Below, in pieces: positions 26,601 to 38,259 of a stretch of DNA of 64,000 bases. The notes beneath the pieces were generated by a model, which saw nothing but the letters and a program-made list of their open reading frames with translations, ran no database searches and had not been told where the DNA came from. The translations under genes and the position numbers were made by a program. The DNA lies in assembly GCA_905250075.1 (NCBI GenBank), contig CAJNOP010000009.1:4359310-4423309 (forward strand), in the 5' to 3' direction. Origin of the DNA: Rotaria sp. Silwood1. Taxonomy: Eukaryota > Rotifera > Eurotatoria > Philodinida > Philodinidae. The first letter of the stretch is position 1, and each line of letters begins with the position of its first letter.

Positions 26601-28332
26601 AAAATGAATGCCGTAGTCCCCCTCAGGGACATCAGAAAAACTAATTTTCGAATTTCGATTTAAAACTTTGCATACAGACAGATCTTAGTGGAATAGTTTA
26701 TTGTGAAAGTTTTGGATCTTTTGATTTGGTTTCATCCTGAAAAATGAACACCGAATCTGTCCATGTGTGTGAGAGATTTTATCATAGCCGTATCTTAGAA
26801 TAAGAAAAACCAAAAGATCTGAAACTTTCACAATAAACTATTCTCACTGAGACCTGTGTGTATGCAAAGTTTCAACTCAAAATTCAGTTTTTCTGGTGTC
26901 CCTGAGGGGGGCTACGGCTTTTCGCTTAAAAATACCGTAAAAATGCAATATCTCGGCACCAATAAGCTACCAGCACGAACTTTTTTCAGAGTATTCATAG
27001 ATCATTAGGATCTACATAATGCTCATACTCTCGACTGAAAAGCGATGTGACACTTGGGAATGTACCCTCGTAAGTCCTTCCAATGAATTTAGTAGCTCGA
27101 ACAAATTATTTTCTAATAGAAGCTTAGTCATTCATCAAAGTGCATAAGTTACTATTCAAATTTTGAAAAACCTCACTTTCTTATTTTTAGTTAATGTCTA
27201 CATTGTTTCCTACTGTGTATTTTTACATTCTTTATAACAAATCAACAACCGTATGACATATTAAAAAAAAACAACTATATGTAATCTTTTATTAATTTAC
27301 TGTGCTAAATTTTATCACAGGTTTTCATGAAAGTCATTCGATCAATAATTTAAATGTCTTTCAATAAATTGCTGAATACTAAATAAAAATTTGTCATACA
27401 TAGATGATCGTTTTTCATTAATGATAAAGAGTGTAAGGATATAAAAATTTTTATCATTTTTTTAGAGTAAATATTTTGATCGGTTTATTATGTGTTAAAA
27501 CTTATTTATTTACCGTCCTTCGAGTAATGGTCCAATAGATTTCGCTTGAATTTCAGTCATTGTTGTTAATTTCATTTCATTAATTGCTTTTAAAGTTAAA
27601 TCCGAAACACCTCTTTCACTTAATGATTCAAAACTAACCGAAGTAAGATGACCACCTGATGGAGTTATAGAATCTACAATATTAAAATTAAAGATTTTTT
27701 TTCAAAATATAATTATAAATTATGATATAAAATCAAATTTGTACGAAAAAAAAAACAAATTAACGCAAAACAGAATAAATTGAATTTGAGGAAAATTTTC
27801 TAATTTCATATTTTAAAATCTATCAATAAAGTTGATTGTCTGTAAGACTAATACTTTATTAGTAATTGATGTTTAAAATAAAACAATAATGCATTTTTCT
27901 ATTTTTTCTCAGACTGTCATGTATTTTCAAATTTTCATATGTGATATTAGCTATTTTGTATTGATATGTATACTGGTATTAGTAATACGTAAATAAAAAG
28001 AAAAAAGATAATTTACCAGTGATTTCGATTTTCGTTTCTTCTGTATTATTATCGTTATATTTATCAATTGCTGTTGATGGAAGATCTTCATCGTTAATTA
28101 TTTCTTCTTCTTGTGTTTCTACTTTTCGTTTTTTAGCCTTCTTTTTATCGATTGTAGTTACTTCATGACCATTGTCAAGTTTTCGTTTTTTCTGTTTTAA
28201 TTTATCTTCTAAATAAAAATAAAAAAATAATTTCTTGTAAACAATATTCAATTGAAAAAACAAATTCATACTCTTTTTCTTATGATTGATTTCAACAGAA
28301 TTGTTTAATTTAGTTTCCATGTTAGTTGACAT
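23619..28332 (-). CDS. DDX18: DEAD-box RNA helicase DDX18/Has1 (584 aa)
   Basis: Eleven exons join in phase: 28272-28332, 28017-28208, 27514-27673, 25889-26189, 25708-25822, 25518-25657, 25301-25462, 25088-25240, 24042-24209, 23814-23991, 23619-23743. After a basic Lys/Glu-rich leader (~1-100) come the Q-motif region, AKTGSGKT (motif I), PTRELA (Ia), TPGR (Ib), DEAD (II), SAT (III), [12 protein letters not shown] (V) and HRVGRTAR (VI). The C-terminal extension ends in a basic [17 protein letters not shown] tail. [13 protein letters not shown] and the YFLH...AYKAYVRAY region are diagnostic of DDX18. Known role: nucleolar remodelling of pre-60S and pre-rRNA. Length is a little under vertebrate DDX18 because the leader is shorter. 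The intron 24210-25087 holds a GC-rich repeat-like patch and 26190-27513 holds a fold-back element. It is divergent with the CFAP157-like gene. Confidence 0.95.
24520..24775. repeat. Repeat-like insert with GC palindrome and hairpin in a DDX18 intron
   Basis: A patch of higher GC than the surrounding intron holds CCCTCCCTCAGGGA near 24543, the self-complementary run CGGCCGGCCGGCCGG at 24709-24723, and a perfect 9-bp hairpin GTGTACTCA/TGAGTACAC with a 5-nt loop at 24742-24764. No terminal inverted repeats or target duplication was found, so the ends are approximate. It may be a fragment of a dispersed repeat. Confidence 0.4.
26450..27076. mobile_element. Fold-back element with ~280-bp inverted arms in a DDX18 intron
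   Basis: Left arm about 26450-26732 and right arm about 26801-27076 are inverted copies of each other with a spacer near 70 bp. Matching landmarks are ACATTCCCAAGTGTCACATC on the left against its complement near 27030-27066, CCGAGATATTGCATTTTTAC, and a CCCCCTCAGGGACA box. Identity is roughly 85-90% by eye. There is no coding capacity and no clear target duplication. The CCCTCAGGGA box is shared with the insert at 24520-24775 in the neighbouring intron. Confidence 0.8.
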
Positions 28333-28703
28333 TTGTGAATGAACAAGAAGATCTAAAATATAAAACACTCAACAGACTTCTAGAAAAAAATTTTAGAAAT
28401 AATAATATTGAAAAAAAAGAATTTCTTAATTTGTAATTCAATATAACCAATGAATAATATCAATCAAATTAGCGACATCTATTTCAATTAAAAAAATAAA
28501 AATTTATATTGACAAAATATTAAATAAATAATATTTTTCTAAGAAAAACTTGTCATAAAATTTTATTGAAATACATATAGTTCTTCTATTTGATATGTTG
28601 TCATGGTAAATAATCAATAAATGGTATTGATCACTCGGTAATATTTAACTAGTTGTTATTTTTGTATTTCATTGAAAGTCAAAATAATCAAAATCATATT
28701 CTG
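28333..28703. promoter_or_regulatory. Shared divergent promoter region of DDX18 and CFAP157-like gene
   Basis: 371 bp separate the DDX18 ATG (28332, minus) from the CFAP157-like ATG (28704, plus). The sequence is AT-rich without a recognised core motif. A TTTTATATTTTAG sequence just upstream of the DDX18 ATG looks like a splice acceptor (5'UTR intron or trans-splice site). Confidence 0.4.
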
Positions 28704-31700
28704 ATGGGTCCAAAACAGAAAAGCAAAAAGAAAGGTGAAAAAAAGAAAAAGACAGTAACTGATGAAAATGCTAATGCCGAACCTGAAATACAAATGGAAG
28801 AAGGTACTAAACAGTTTTATTCAACACAAATTCAAAGTCTTCGAAAAAAAGTTACTGAGTAAGATATTCTCTTAGAAATAATTTTTTTTTTTGTTTTTGA
28901 CTCTATCTTTATAAATATAGTTTACAAGAAGAATGTGATGGTTATTTAGTTTCTCAACAGAAAAATGCTGAACGTTTAGAAACATTAAAAGAAATACGTC
29001 TTGGTTCTCGTGCTTATCTTGGACGTCAAATGGATGAAATTAATTTAGAAATAAATCATTTAAATCGTCAATTACGTGAATTAGATGAATTAAAAGAATC
29101 TGAACGTGCTGAATTAACAAAACAAATAAATGATTTACGTACAAAAGATTTACAAGAAACAAAAGAAAAAAATGAAAATGAAAATCATATGTTAAGATCT
29201 AAATTAAATTCTTTAGATGAATTAAAAAGTAAAAAAGAAACATTATTAAGTGAAATTAATCAATTAGATGAACAATTAAAACAACAAGAACATGAATATC
29301 AAGAAGATATTTATCATAGAGAAAAAGCAGCTGTTTTAGAAAAAGATAAGTAAGTTGTTATTTCTTTTTTTTTTTAATTATTTTCAAAGTTAATAAAATA
29401 TTTAATGAAATGAAGGAAAAAAGACTTTATAGAACATTAAAGTTAAGTGATAAGCAAATTGAAGCATAAGTTGAATCTTATCAATAGGTTTTGGTTAAGA
29501 CACTTTCATCAGTTTTATTGAAAATATTGTCTTTTAAGTTCTCTGACTGTTGCGGTTAGTGGCGTAACCAAGGTAGGGCCAGGGAGGGCTCAGCCCTACC
29601 ACCGGTGTTAGCATCGTCAGCTGAATCCTTTCACAAGCCCTACCACCCCACAGACCTCAGTAACCTGAGCCCTACCACCGGATATTTAAGCGTTGCTGAG
29701 CCCTACCATCGCCAAAACTCTGGTTACGCCGCTAGTTGCGGTCTTTAAGAAAAACAGAAGATAGAGTATTCAAAGAAATCAAACAAAGAGTTAGAACAAG
29801 AAATTCCATTATCATGAGGCGCAAAAGTCTCTAGGAACAATATGAAGTTTTCGAGATCTTTCTATTCAGCTCCTCTATATAGTTTTTCATACAAAGTAGA
29901 AACAGTACTTATTTTCATGGATCTTATTTTACAAGAAATAAGAACTTCTTTTTATATTGTCAATATATCGGTAAAAGACACACATACACTAAGACAAATA
30001 GCCATTAGTGATTGATTCAAGGTCATTTCATGGCTGCTGCTATCGACTTTTGAGCACTGTATCTATTGGATACATGCTGAACAAGGTAGACACTTAGCCA
30101 TGATCATGCTTCTAGCGAAAATATCAATAGACGCATTCAATGACATCTTATAGAAATGATTAAGATTCGAGCGTTGTAAATCCATCAAGAGAGTAAAGTG
30201 TAGCAATTCACATAAAGACAAAAGGTAAATAAAACGATTTGATATAACAAAAGAATTGAATCTTATAAAATATGATGTGATTTAAATTGATGGATTTCTA
30301 AGTGTTGACTTAAACAAAAAATTTCTCTAGATTACGTAAAGAAATGGGAACACGTGTAAATGATTTATCATCGGAATTTCGTCGTGTATCAAAAATGCAA
30401 GTTGTACAAACAACAAGACAAATTATTCTTGAAAATGTTCGTCTTAATAATCAAATGGCACTTATTGAAAATGATTATAATGAATTTGAAGCCAAAAATG
30501 GAAATATTCGTGAAGAAGTAATATTATTTAAATTATTTTTTTTTTTTTTGTTTTTAATGATATAAATAATTTTTATTATTATAGAAAAAAAGTAAATCAC
30601 TTGAATATAGTTTACTTGATGAACGTGAACGAATGATGGCAAAAAAAAATCGTAAAACATATCAATTAATTGAAAAATTAACTGATGAATGTACAGCTAA
30701 TGAACAATTTATTGCAAGTCTTGATGAAAAATTATCTTCATTTGATTATACTCAACAATTAATTGATGAATTAGAACAATTAAATGAAAAAACCGAGTAA
30801 ATTTAAAATATTCCCGTCTTGTGTTTTCTTCTTTGGAATAAATTCTTTTCTTTTTTAATATATAGAATACGTCTTAGTCAAGCCTTAGAAGAAAATGAAT
30901 CATTACGAAGTAGTATTACTCAAGGAGAACAAACTCTTTCACAATATGGACATGATATGAATAAAGCTAAACGTGTTATTGGAAATACTGTTCAAGCATT
31001 AAAACATGTTATACAAGTTTGTTTTATATTTAATTTATTTTACTAGATTTTAATTAGATATTTATTATGCTCAGTTATTAATAAAGGATTAATTAAAATT
31101 ATACATCATATCTGATAAGAATTGAGGCCTGTAATCGAGTAGTTGAGGTTCTGAAGGTGGGTGTGGGTATTCATTTTTCACCTACTGTTCAAAGATAATT
31201 GATAGTAGACGAGTTATAGATGAAATGAAGAATAAATAGTATTCAACTGAACTGCTTTAAAAATGTTTAAATAAAAAAAGTTCGTATAAAACTATTCTCG
31301 ATTTAGAGTGTTATAAAGGCAATTTCGATAAGCTAGAAAATTTTCCTACGATTGACAAACTTCGAAAATGACCAGCAATCTTCTTAGTAGCCATCAAACC
31401 TAAGCTATAGAGAAAAAACAATCTTGCACAAGGTTCTTCTTACTCATCAAGCTATCTATACACACTTATTATCAACATATCAGTCATCTCACAAAAATAT
31501 ATTACAGGATAAATTAGAGCAGCAAATATATGACGCAGTGTAGTAAGTATGTTAACCTATAGGTAATCCGAAGCACCTTTCAACTACCTTGCGGCATGAG
31601 ATGCTGCCTAACAGCAGATTCGGTTGTCCGATGTTTTTCCTGTAGCTAATACCAGCTATAACTCTGCGTAGGAGGTAATGCTAATACAGAGGTCTAGCGA

Positions 31701-32864
31701 TCACTTATTTAAGCTCCTTATAAACATTAACTAATCACATTCTAGTCACAACAATGTAAACGTGTGGTTCGAGACAAATGGCAGTTCGGAACTTTTCTAG
31801 GGTCATTTCCTGACTGCTGATACCGAGATTCGAACATAGTATATTGTAGATAAATGTCAAACAATGTTGTCACTCAGTCTTGACGACAGCGAACACAGTG
31901 ACTTAGATGCTGATAACGAAAATCATAACTACTCAGGTATGGTAGGATCGAAGAGATCTTGAACAAGTTAGTTCCCTATGAAAAACATCAGTTTATAAAA
32001 GCTGAAAATTTTCAAAAGTATATAAACTTAGAACTAATATGAGTTAGTAGTGTCTGCATTAATTGTTTTCTTTTTCAAGTTTTATTGTCTAATATCTGTC
32101 ATGCTAGTTGAGCATCGAATAAACATGATCATTTATTCAGTTTGACTGATATTTCTGAGAATGCCTACAATCGATATTTCTATGTAGTTATTAATCTTTT
32201 TATTTAATAGTCAGCACATAAAATTAAATAATAATTCGAGTTTTAATCTTCAGAAAAAGAGCGAGATTCATCGCCACAATCAATACAAGTTTATGTATAT
32301 ATCTATCTAGCAATCACAAAGTCTACTAATCTATATGATTCAAATAGAAATGACATTTTTTATCTAGAAAAATCAACTAAACAAACTTCATTTCGACAGA
32401 AAAAAAAAAAACTTGTGAAATATTCCTTATAATATTTTCAAAGGGTTCTTCGGAAACATTGGATGCTAGTCGAAAAATTGATATTCGTTTAAATGCTTTT
32501 CAAAATATTCTTCAACTTCTTAATGTTGCTACACAACTTGGTATTGGACCTAAATTAAATGATTTAGCTGCTAAAAATGAAAGTGATCCATTATTAACTA
32601 CGATTGAAGTTGATACTTTACCTTCACCAATTCAACCATTAGGTGCTCTCAAAAAAGTAAAAACAAAATCAGTTGGTGTTCAAACAAGTATTTCTAATCG
32701 AGTATATATTTTAATTTTATTCTCTTAAATATATAAATTACCTATTTCTTGTATATTTATCTTTCAAGAATCCTACTCCATATCATTTACAAACTGATTC
32801 TTCAACATTACCACGACAATCATCAACAGTTGAAAAACATTATTCATCATTACTTTCTGCTTGA
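28704..32864 (+). CDS. CFAP157/BBOF1-family coiled-coil ciliary protein, copy A (495 aa)
   Basis: Seven exons join in phase: 28704-28858, 28921-29349, 30331-30517, 30585-30796, 30866-31016, 32444-32701, 32769-32864. The protein opens with a basic MGPKQKSKKKGEKKKKT leader, then KQFYSTQIQSLRKKV and an almost continuous coiled coil. AAVLEKDKLRKEMGTRVNDL followed by SSEFRRVSKMQ.VQTTRQIILEN matches the core block of CFAP157 (and its relative BBOF1). Known role of the family: basal-body or axoneme proteins needed for motile cilia and sperm flagella. The C terminus (KTKSVGVQTSISN, ending in SSLLSA) lacks the GDIGFVPRR block found in copy B. Intron 29350-30330 carries a hAT-type MITE and intron 31017-32443 is 1.4 kb. 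The start is the first ATG in frame with the basic leader. Which ortholog it is, CFAP157 or BBOF1, cannot be settled by eye. Confidence 0.75.
29549..29742. mobile_element. hAT-type MITE in intron 2 of CFAP157-like copy A
   Basis: A 178-bp element (29557-29734) starts TAGTGGCGTAACCA and ends TGGTTACGCCGCTA (one mismatch in 14). It is flanked by a perfect 8-bp duplication GTTGCGGT at 29549-29556 and 29735-29742. The interior repeats the phrase GAGCCCTACCA/AGCCCTACCACCGG several times. TIRs of this kind (AGTGGCGTAAC) are typical of hAT non-autonomous elements. No coding capacity. Confidence 0.9.
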
Positions 32865-33009
32865 GTATATCCTTATAATTCTTGTGCAATATCAGTATCA
32901 TTCATATTTTTAATTAATAAATACTTATTCATTCTTATATCCTCTTATTTATCCAAAAATTTTTTTGTAGATTTTTGTTTCTTTTTTTTAGAATATTAAA
33001 AAACAAAAA

Positions 33010-35810
33010 ATGCCTCCAAAAAAAGGAGAAAAGAAAGGAAAAAAAGAAAAAAAAACAGTTACTGCTCCAGAATATGTTCCAGAAAAAAAATTAAATGAAA
33101 ATGATAAAAAATTTTATACAATGCAAATTCAATTACTTGAAAAACAATACGAAAAGTAAATGAATATATTTTGAAAAAAATATATATATATATTTATTTT
33201 TTCTAAATACAGATATCAACAACGATGTACTGAATTAAAAGGTCGACAACAAGTAGAATTAGATCAAGTTAAAACATTAGAACAAGATTTTGAAATGCTT
33301 AAATATGCAAAAAAACAAGTTGAACTTAAAGAAGAAGAAATAGCTGATTTAAAAGATCGTCTTGTTGGTTTAGGACAAGCAAAAGAACTTGAAAAAGATA
33401 TATTACAAAAACAATTAAATGATTTAAAAAATGAAATTCATGATTTACGTGAACGTTATGAAGCTGAAAATAGTGAATTACGTATGTAATTCTTTCGAAA
33501 AAAGAAATTCAAATGTTAACTTTATCATTTATTTTTCTTTTCAGGAAATCAAGTTGCTGATTTGGAAATTTTTCGTGCTAAACAAGATAGTTATTTAGCT
33601 CGACGACAACAACAACAAGATACACTTAAATTTCGACAAGAAGATCATGTTAGAAAATTAGAAAGTATTAAAAATAAGGATCAAACTGATCGTGATCGGT
33701 ACGTATTAAACATTGTCCTCTTCTTCTCTCAAAAAATTCAATTTTTTGAGAAAAACTCGATTTCGAGATTTTAGGCGTTTTTTTTTAAAGAGATCTCATA
33801 GCTGAAAAATATGAACTTGGATTGCATGAACAATTAGAATTAGGTTGTATAGAGCCTGATTTTTAAATTTCTCTTTAGTTGAAATAGACACTTAACTCTG
33901 TGATTTTAATTAGCAAATTTTCGATCATGAGTTTGAGAATTTTTTTTTTGAAAAGTGTATAAATGTACTCTACAATTTAATTATAACTCGTGAGTATCTT
34001 GAAGAAGATATTTTATCTATAATCTATTCTAATCAAGATTAATATTCTCTAGAATGTTAATAGAAATCGAAAATAAAAATAAAAAAAAGTTTATTTCTGA
34101 GGAGAGAAAATGTTCTTTGATTTTATTTGAAAAAAAAAAAACCTTTTTTTTTTAAATAGATTAATTAAAGATATGATACAAAAAATGAATCATGTTGCAG
34201 CTGATTTTCGTCGAGCATCAAATAAACAAATGGCTGAAACAACAAAACGAACAATTAATGAAAATGCACGTATTGAACAAACTGTTAATGATATGGAAGA
34301 TGTTGCAACACGTGTTCATCATGAAAATGAACAAATTCATGATGGAGTATGGATTAAGACTAAAATATATTTTCTTATTTAATTTTTTTTGTTTTTAAAG
34401 AATAATCATTTACATATGGGAATTCAAACATTAAAAAAAAAAGAACAACAACATGCTTTTCAACATGCTACTTCAGCTGAGGTATATTTATAATTAATTA
34501 TTAAAAATGAAAAAAAAACAAAATTTTTTTTTCTTTTGAAGATTATTCAATTACTTGCAAATATGTTACAAAATCAAGAAGAAATTATTGTAAAAAAACA
34601 AGAACAAATTGCACAAGTAGATATTGCTGAAAGACGTATAAAAGAATTACGTTCATTAATTTTTAATAATGAGTAAATATTGTTTGTTTTTTTTTTTTTC
34701 TTCTTACTATTCATTGTTTTAGATTATTATATAAGAAAATTTATTTTTTGTATTATAGAAAAAATTATCCAGATATTCGTCAACAAAATAAATCATTTAA
34801 TGAAAAATTAGATGAACTTAATAAATTAATAACTACAGCAGCACAAGAGAAAGCTATTATACTTTCCAATTTACGACGAGCTGTTCTACTGGTTACAGAA
34901 ACACTTAAGGTTAGTTATTAGAACACGTTTATATCAAAGTTAATGACTCCAATAGTGAACTCAGATCATTGGCAGAGATTTATAAAGCGCTAAGCCTTGA
35001 AATGTTTACATATCGATTTTTTCTTTTCGAATTATTCGTTCTCCTTAAATTATTAGAGGATAATACTATTTAGCAAAATTTTAAATAAAATATTTCTTTT
35101 TTATGTGAGTTGAAATATTTTTTTTTTTGAATATACATTTTCATAGATTAAAGATGAAGACAAAAGTGCACTTGTTCCTGTAGAACAAACCGGACAAATT
35201 ATAACTCAAGAGACGACTGGCAATCTTTTTAACGAACTTCATGAAATTTTAATAAATACTGAAGAAATAGATGTTAATGAACAACAACAACAATCATCTA
35301 CTATTGATATCAATCGTTCAACATTAAATATTAGGTAATTCAAAATAAGTTCTAAAGATAATTGAATAATATTTAATTTAATAGAGATCCAGGCAAACGT
35401 CGTGATAATCTTTCTTATGCAGTTGGTGATATTGGTTTTGTTCCACGTCGTGATGCTGTTCTATTAACAAATTTTGATAAAATGCAACAACAAGTTTATC
35501 CAGCACGTGAACGTGATACAATTAGACGTGCTGCAAAAATATCAGTTGCTGTACAAACACCTGGTCTTGGTCGAGTATGATTTTTTTTTCGAATCATTTT
35601 TTTATAATTTAATATTCATTTTTCTTTTCTATATTTTGAAAAATTTAGGGTTCATTTGGTTCAGATGTATCACTTGATCGTCTTGGTCCATTTGATAATG
35701 GTATTAATAAATCAACCCGTGAACAATTTAATCGACCTACATTTGGACCAAGACCTCGTCAACCTAATGCTGTATCAGCAACAAATCGTATTGTGCAATA
35801 TCTTTTTTGA
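33010..35810 (+). CDS. CFAP157: CFAP157-like cilia and flagella protein, copy B (552 aa)
   Basis: Ten exons join in phase: 33010-33155, 33213-33481, 33545-33698, 34160-34346, 34401-34481, 34542-34672, 34759-34909, 35147-35334, 35385-35574, 35649-35810. It has a basic leader (MPPKKGEKKGKKEKKT), NDKKFYTMQIQLLEKQYEKY, long coiled coil, and the core MIQKMNHVAADFRRASNKQM then AETTKRTINENARIEQ. Near the C terminus YAVGDIGFVPRRDAVLL corresponds to the conserved GDLGLVPR block of CFAP157, which is why I prefer that symbol. It starts only 145 bp after the copy A stop on the same strand and shares its layout, so the two are an old tandem duplication. Intron 33699-34159 includes a possible alternative exon. 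A T-rich AG at about 32990 lies upstream of the ATG. Its 3' end converges on the SUEL-lectin gene. Confidence 0.8.
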
Positions 35811-35889
35811 TATGAGAACAAAATAAATAACATAAAGACTTATAGAAATCAAATGACAAACAAGAAAAAAAAAGAGAATAGGACAAGGT

Positions 35890-35892
<3 letters not shown>

Positions 35893-35922
<30 letters not shown>
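35893..35922. repeat. (TA)15 microsatellite between convergent genes
   Basis: An uninterrupted TA dinucleotide run lies in the 231-bp spacer between the CFAP157 stop and the SUEL-lectin gene stop, in the shared 3' region. Confidence 0.95.
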
Positions 35923-35924
<2 letters not shown>

Positions 35925-36041
35925 AAGTGTCAATGTTAAGAACTGAAATTCAAGGTTATTGTCTGACAGTTACATTTAAAAAGGAAGACATTTACAATAA
36001 CCATGAAATGATATTTCTATTTTTGTCAAAAGAAAAAACAT

Positions 36042-38259
36042 TTAAATATCAGCATTTCCAGTAAAGCGTCTTTGTTGTTGATATTGATATCGATTAAAAT
36101 GTTGTTGTTGTTGTTGTTGTTGTTCACTCATTCTCATTGACATTTCTTGAACTTCTCGTGCTTCATGTAAACAACGATCAAGTTGATTTTCAGCATCATC
36201 ATCATCATCATCACGTTCATAAAATTTAACAGTAAAATTAGTTGTACCATTTTCATCATTTATTGAATGTTGTTGATTACTTCCAACAGCAACACGTTCT
36301 TGACTTGAATTACGTTTATATTCAACTGTACGAATATTTTTAGAATTTTCATTAGGAATATATTGAAATGGTAAATGATGAACTTGTCCATTGGTACGAT
36401 TTGATTGACTTCCTATTCGTTGATGACGTGGTAAAATAGTTGAATATTCAACAGTTGTTATTGGAGGTGGTAAAATATCAGTATCAGGAATTTTACGTAC
36501 TGTTACACGTTCACGAAAACGTTCTTTAATTTTTTCTCGATAATTTCTTGGTTCTATTTGTTGTTCTTTACTATTTTCCAAATGCCAATTATCACCTTCT
36601 TCATCATAATAATGTTGATATTCTTCAGAATAGACTTGTTGTTTACATAAATTACAATCAGAAAATGATTTTGGTAATGAACGACGACGATGAACATTAT
36701 TATTTATTGAAGAATAATCTATAGTACCATATGGACGATGAATACCATTTGTCATTGTAACACGACTACGAGAAGGTATAGATGCATGACAACCATAGTC
36801 AACACCATTCATTGAACTTTGATGAAGATCAAAATCACTACGACTTTCACGATGATATCTTTCCATATTTTTTGCAAATGAAGAAGTTGATAAAGGATAA
36901 TGAATAGTTTGTGTTGTACTTGCACAACAACGAGTATCAATTCCAGGATCATTAATAATTGGAGGTGGTAATGGTGTAACAAGTTGAGCACGACTAGACG
37001 TACCACTTGTTTCTAAATAACGAGATGATAAATTTTTACTTGTAATATTATGTAATGTTTTTTGTTGTTTACGTCGTCGACTGAAAAATATAATTAAAAA
37101 TTGTTCTTACTTTCAAAATAAAATGTTTCTTTTTTAATAAGTTTTACTTACTGAAACAAAAGACCTAAAACGATGATAATGAATAGAAGAAAGATGTAAG
37201 CTAAGATAATTGGTATAACAATCCAAATATCTAGAAAATAAAGAAAATTGATTTTAACTTAAAAATCAATATTGTCACTAACTCGACACTTTTGTCCATC
37301 CAACTGATTGAAATCGCATTCGACTTGTTGTTTCTGGTATAACAATAGCTGTGGTTGATAATGGTAAACCAGTTGGACATGGATCAATATATGAACAAAC
37401 AGGAATAGTATAAAAATAAAGTAAATAATTAGTTGAATGATATGAATAAATAATTCCTGGTATAAATGTTATTTTCATTTCATATGTTGATGCTGCTAAT
37501 CTTTGTGTTGTTTGATTTCCATTTAAAGTTATATTTAAAAGTGTAATACCTTCAGATGAAACACTTTCAATTCTTAATTGATCATGATTTAATTGTCCAT
37601 TAACAAAATAAAGTACTGTTTTATGATATGGTCGTGCATAAATTGTTGTAAAACATGATACACGTATTGTATCTAATGGATAATTTCTTGAATAAATAAA
37701 ACCATAATCATTTGTTAATGAACCATTTTTACATATGTCACATTTTGTTTGTATTTCACGTAAATTCCATGTTGGTACACAATGAAAACCAATATTTGTA
37801 ACTGCTTTAAATGCACATAAACTTCGATCACGTATTTGATAAGCAGGAATATCAGAACATTGAGATTTTCCATTACATAATGTATTTATATAACGTAAAT
37901 CATAATTATTACAAGCATGAGATAAATCAGGTTGACAAGAAGTTGGATCATGACCAAGACGTGATGGAAATGAACGAATATAATCAATAGATATAAGATA
38001 TTGTGGAACATTTGATTGCCATCCTTGATTATCTAATGATGAACCGTATGGACATTCAATTGAAATTAATGAATGAGTTGGACATATTGTTACTGTTCTA
38101 TTAGGTAATTCATATTCAAAAACTAAAAAGAAATGTATGATAAAAATATCATACAAAAAAAAGCTTTCTTATCTTACACTTAGCATTGACTACTATGGAT
38201 GTTTTCTTGGTTATATTGCATAAGGCAATAATAAATATTAATAATAAATATTGAGCCAT
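36042..38259 (-). CDS. Type I membrane protein with SUEL/galactose-lectin-like and CUB-like ectodomain (679 aa)
   Basis: Exons 38178-38259, 37283-38122, 37152-37230, 36042-37080 join in phase. Seen: a signal peptide (MAQYLLLIFIIALCNITKK...). A cysteine-rich module at ~35-150 (TVTICPTHSLISIECPYGSS; LCNGKSQCSDIPAYQI; CAFKAVTNIGFHC) has the spacing of SUEL-type rhamnose/galactose-binding lectins as in latrophilin and EVA1C. A second module at ~150-265 with N-glycosylation sites (NITLNGNQT) is possibly CUB. One membrane segment lies at ~309-333 (WIVIPIILAYIFLLFIIIVL). A basic RRRKQQK stop-transfer follows, then a 340-residue cytoplasmic tail rich in Arg, Ser, Gln and Asp with a D6 run and a Q8 run. 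The large last exon encodes the whole tail. Family function here is inferred as cell-surface carbohydrate binding. The tail is not recognised. Confidence 0.75.

Noticed and set aside
31540..31720. tRNA-like feel of a GC-richer patch in the last large intron of CFAP157-like copy A
   Set aside because: No acceptor-stem pairing, and no B-box GGTTCGA-type sequence at the right distance.
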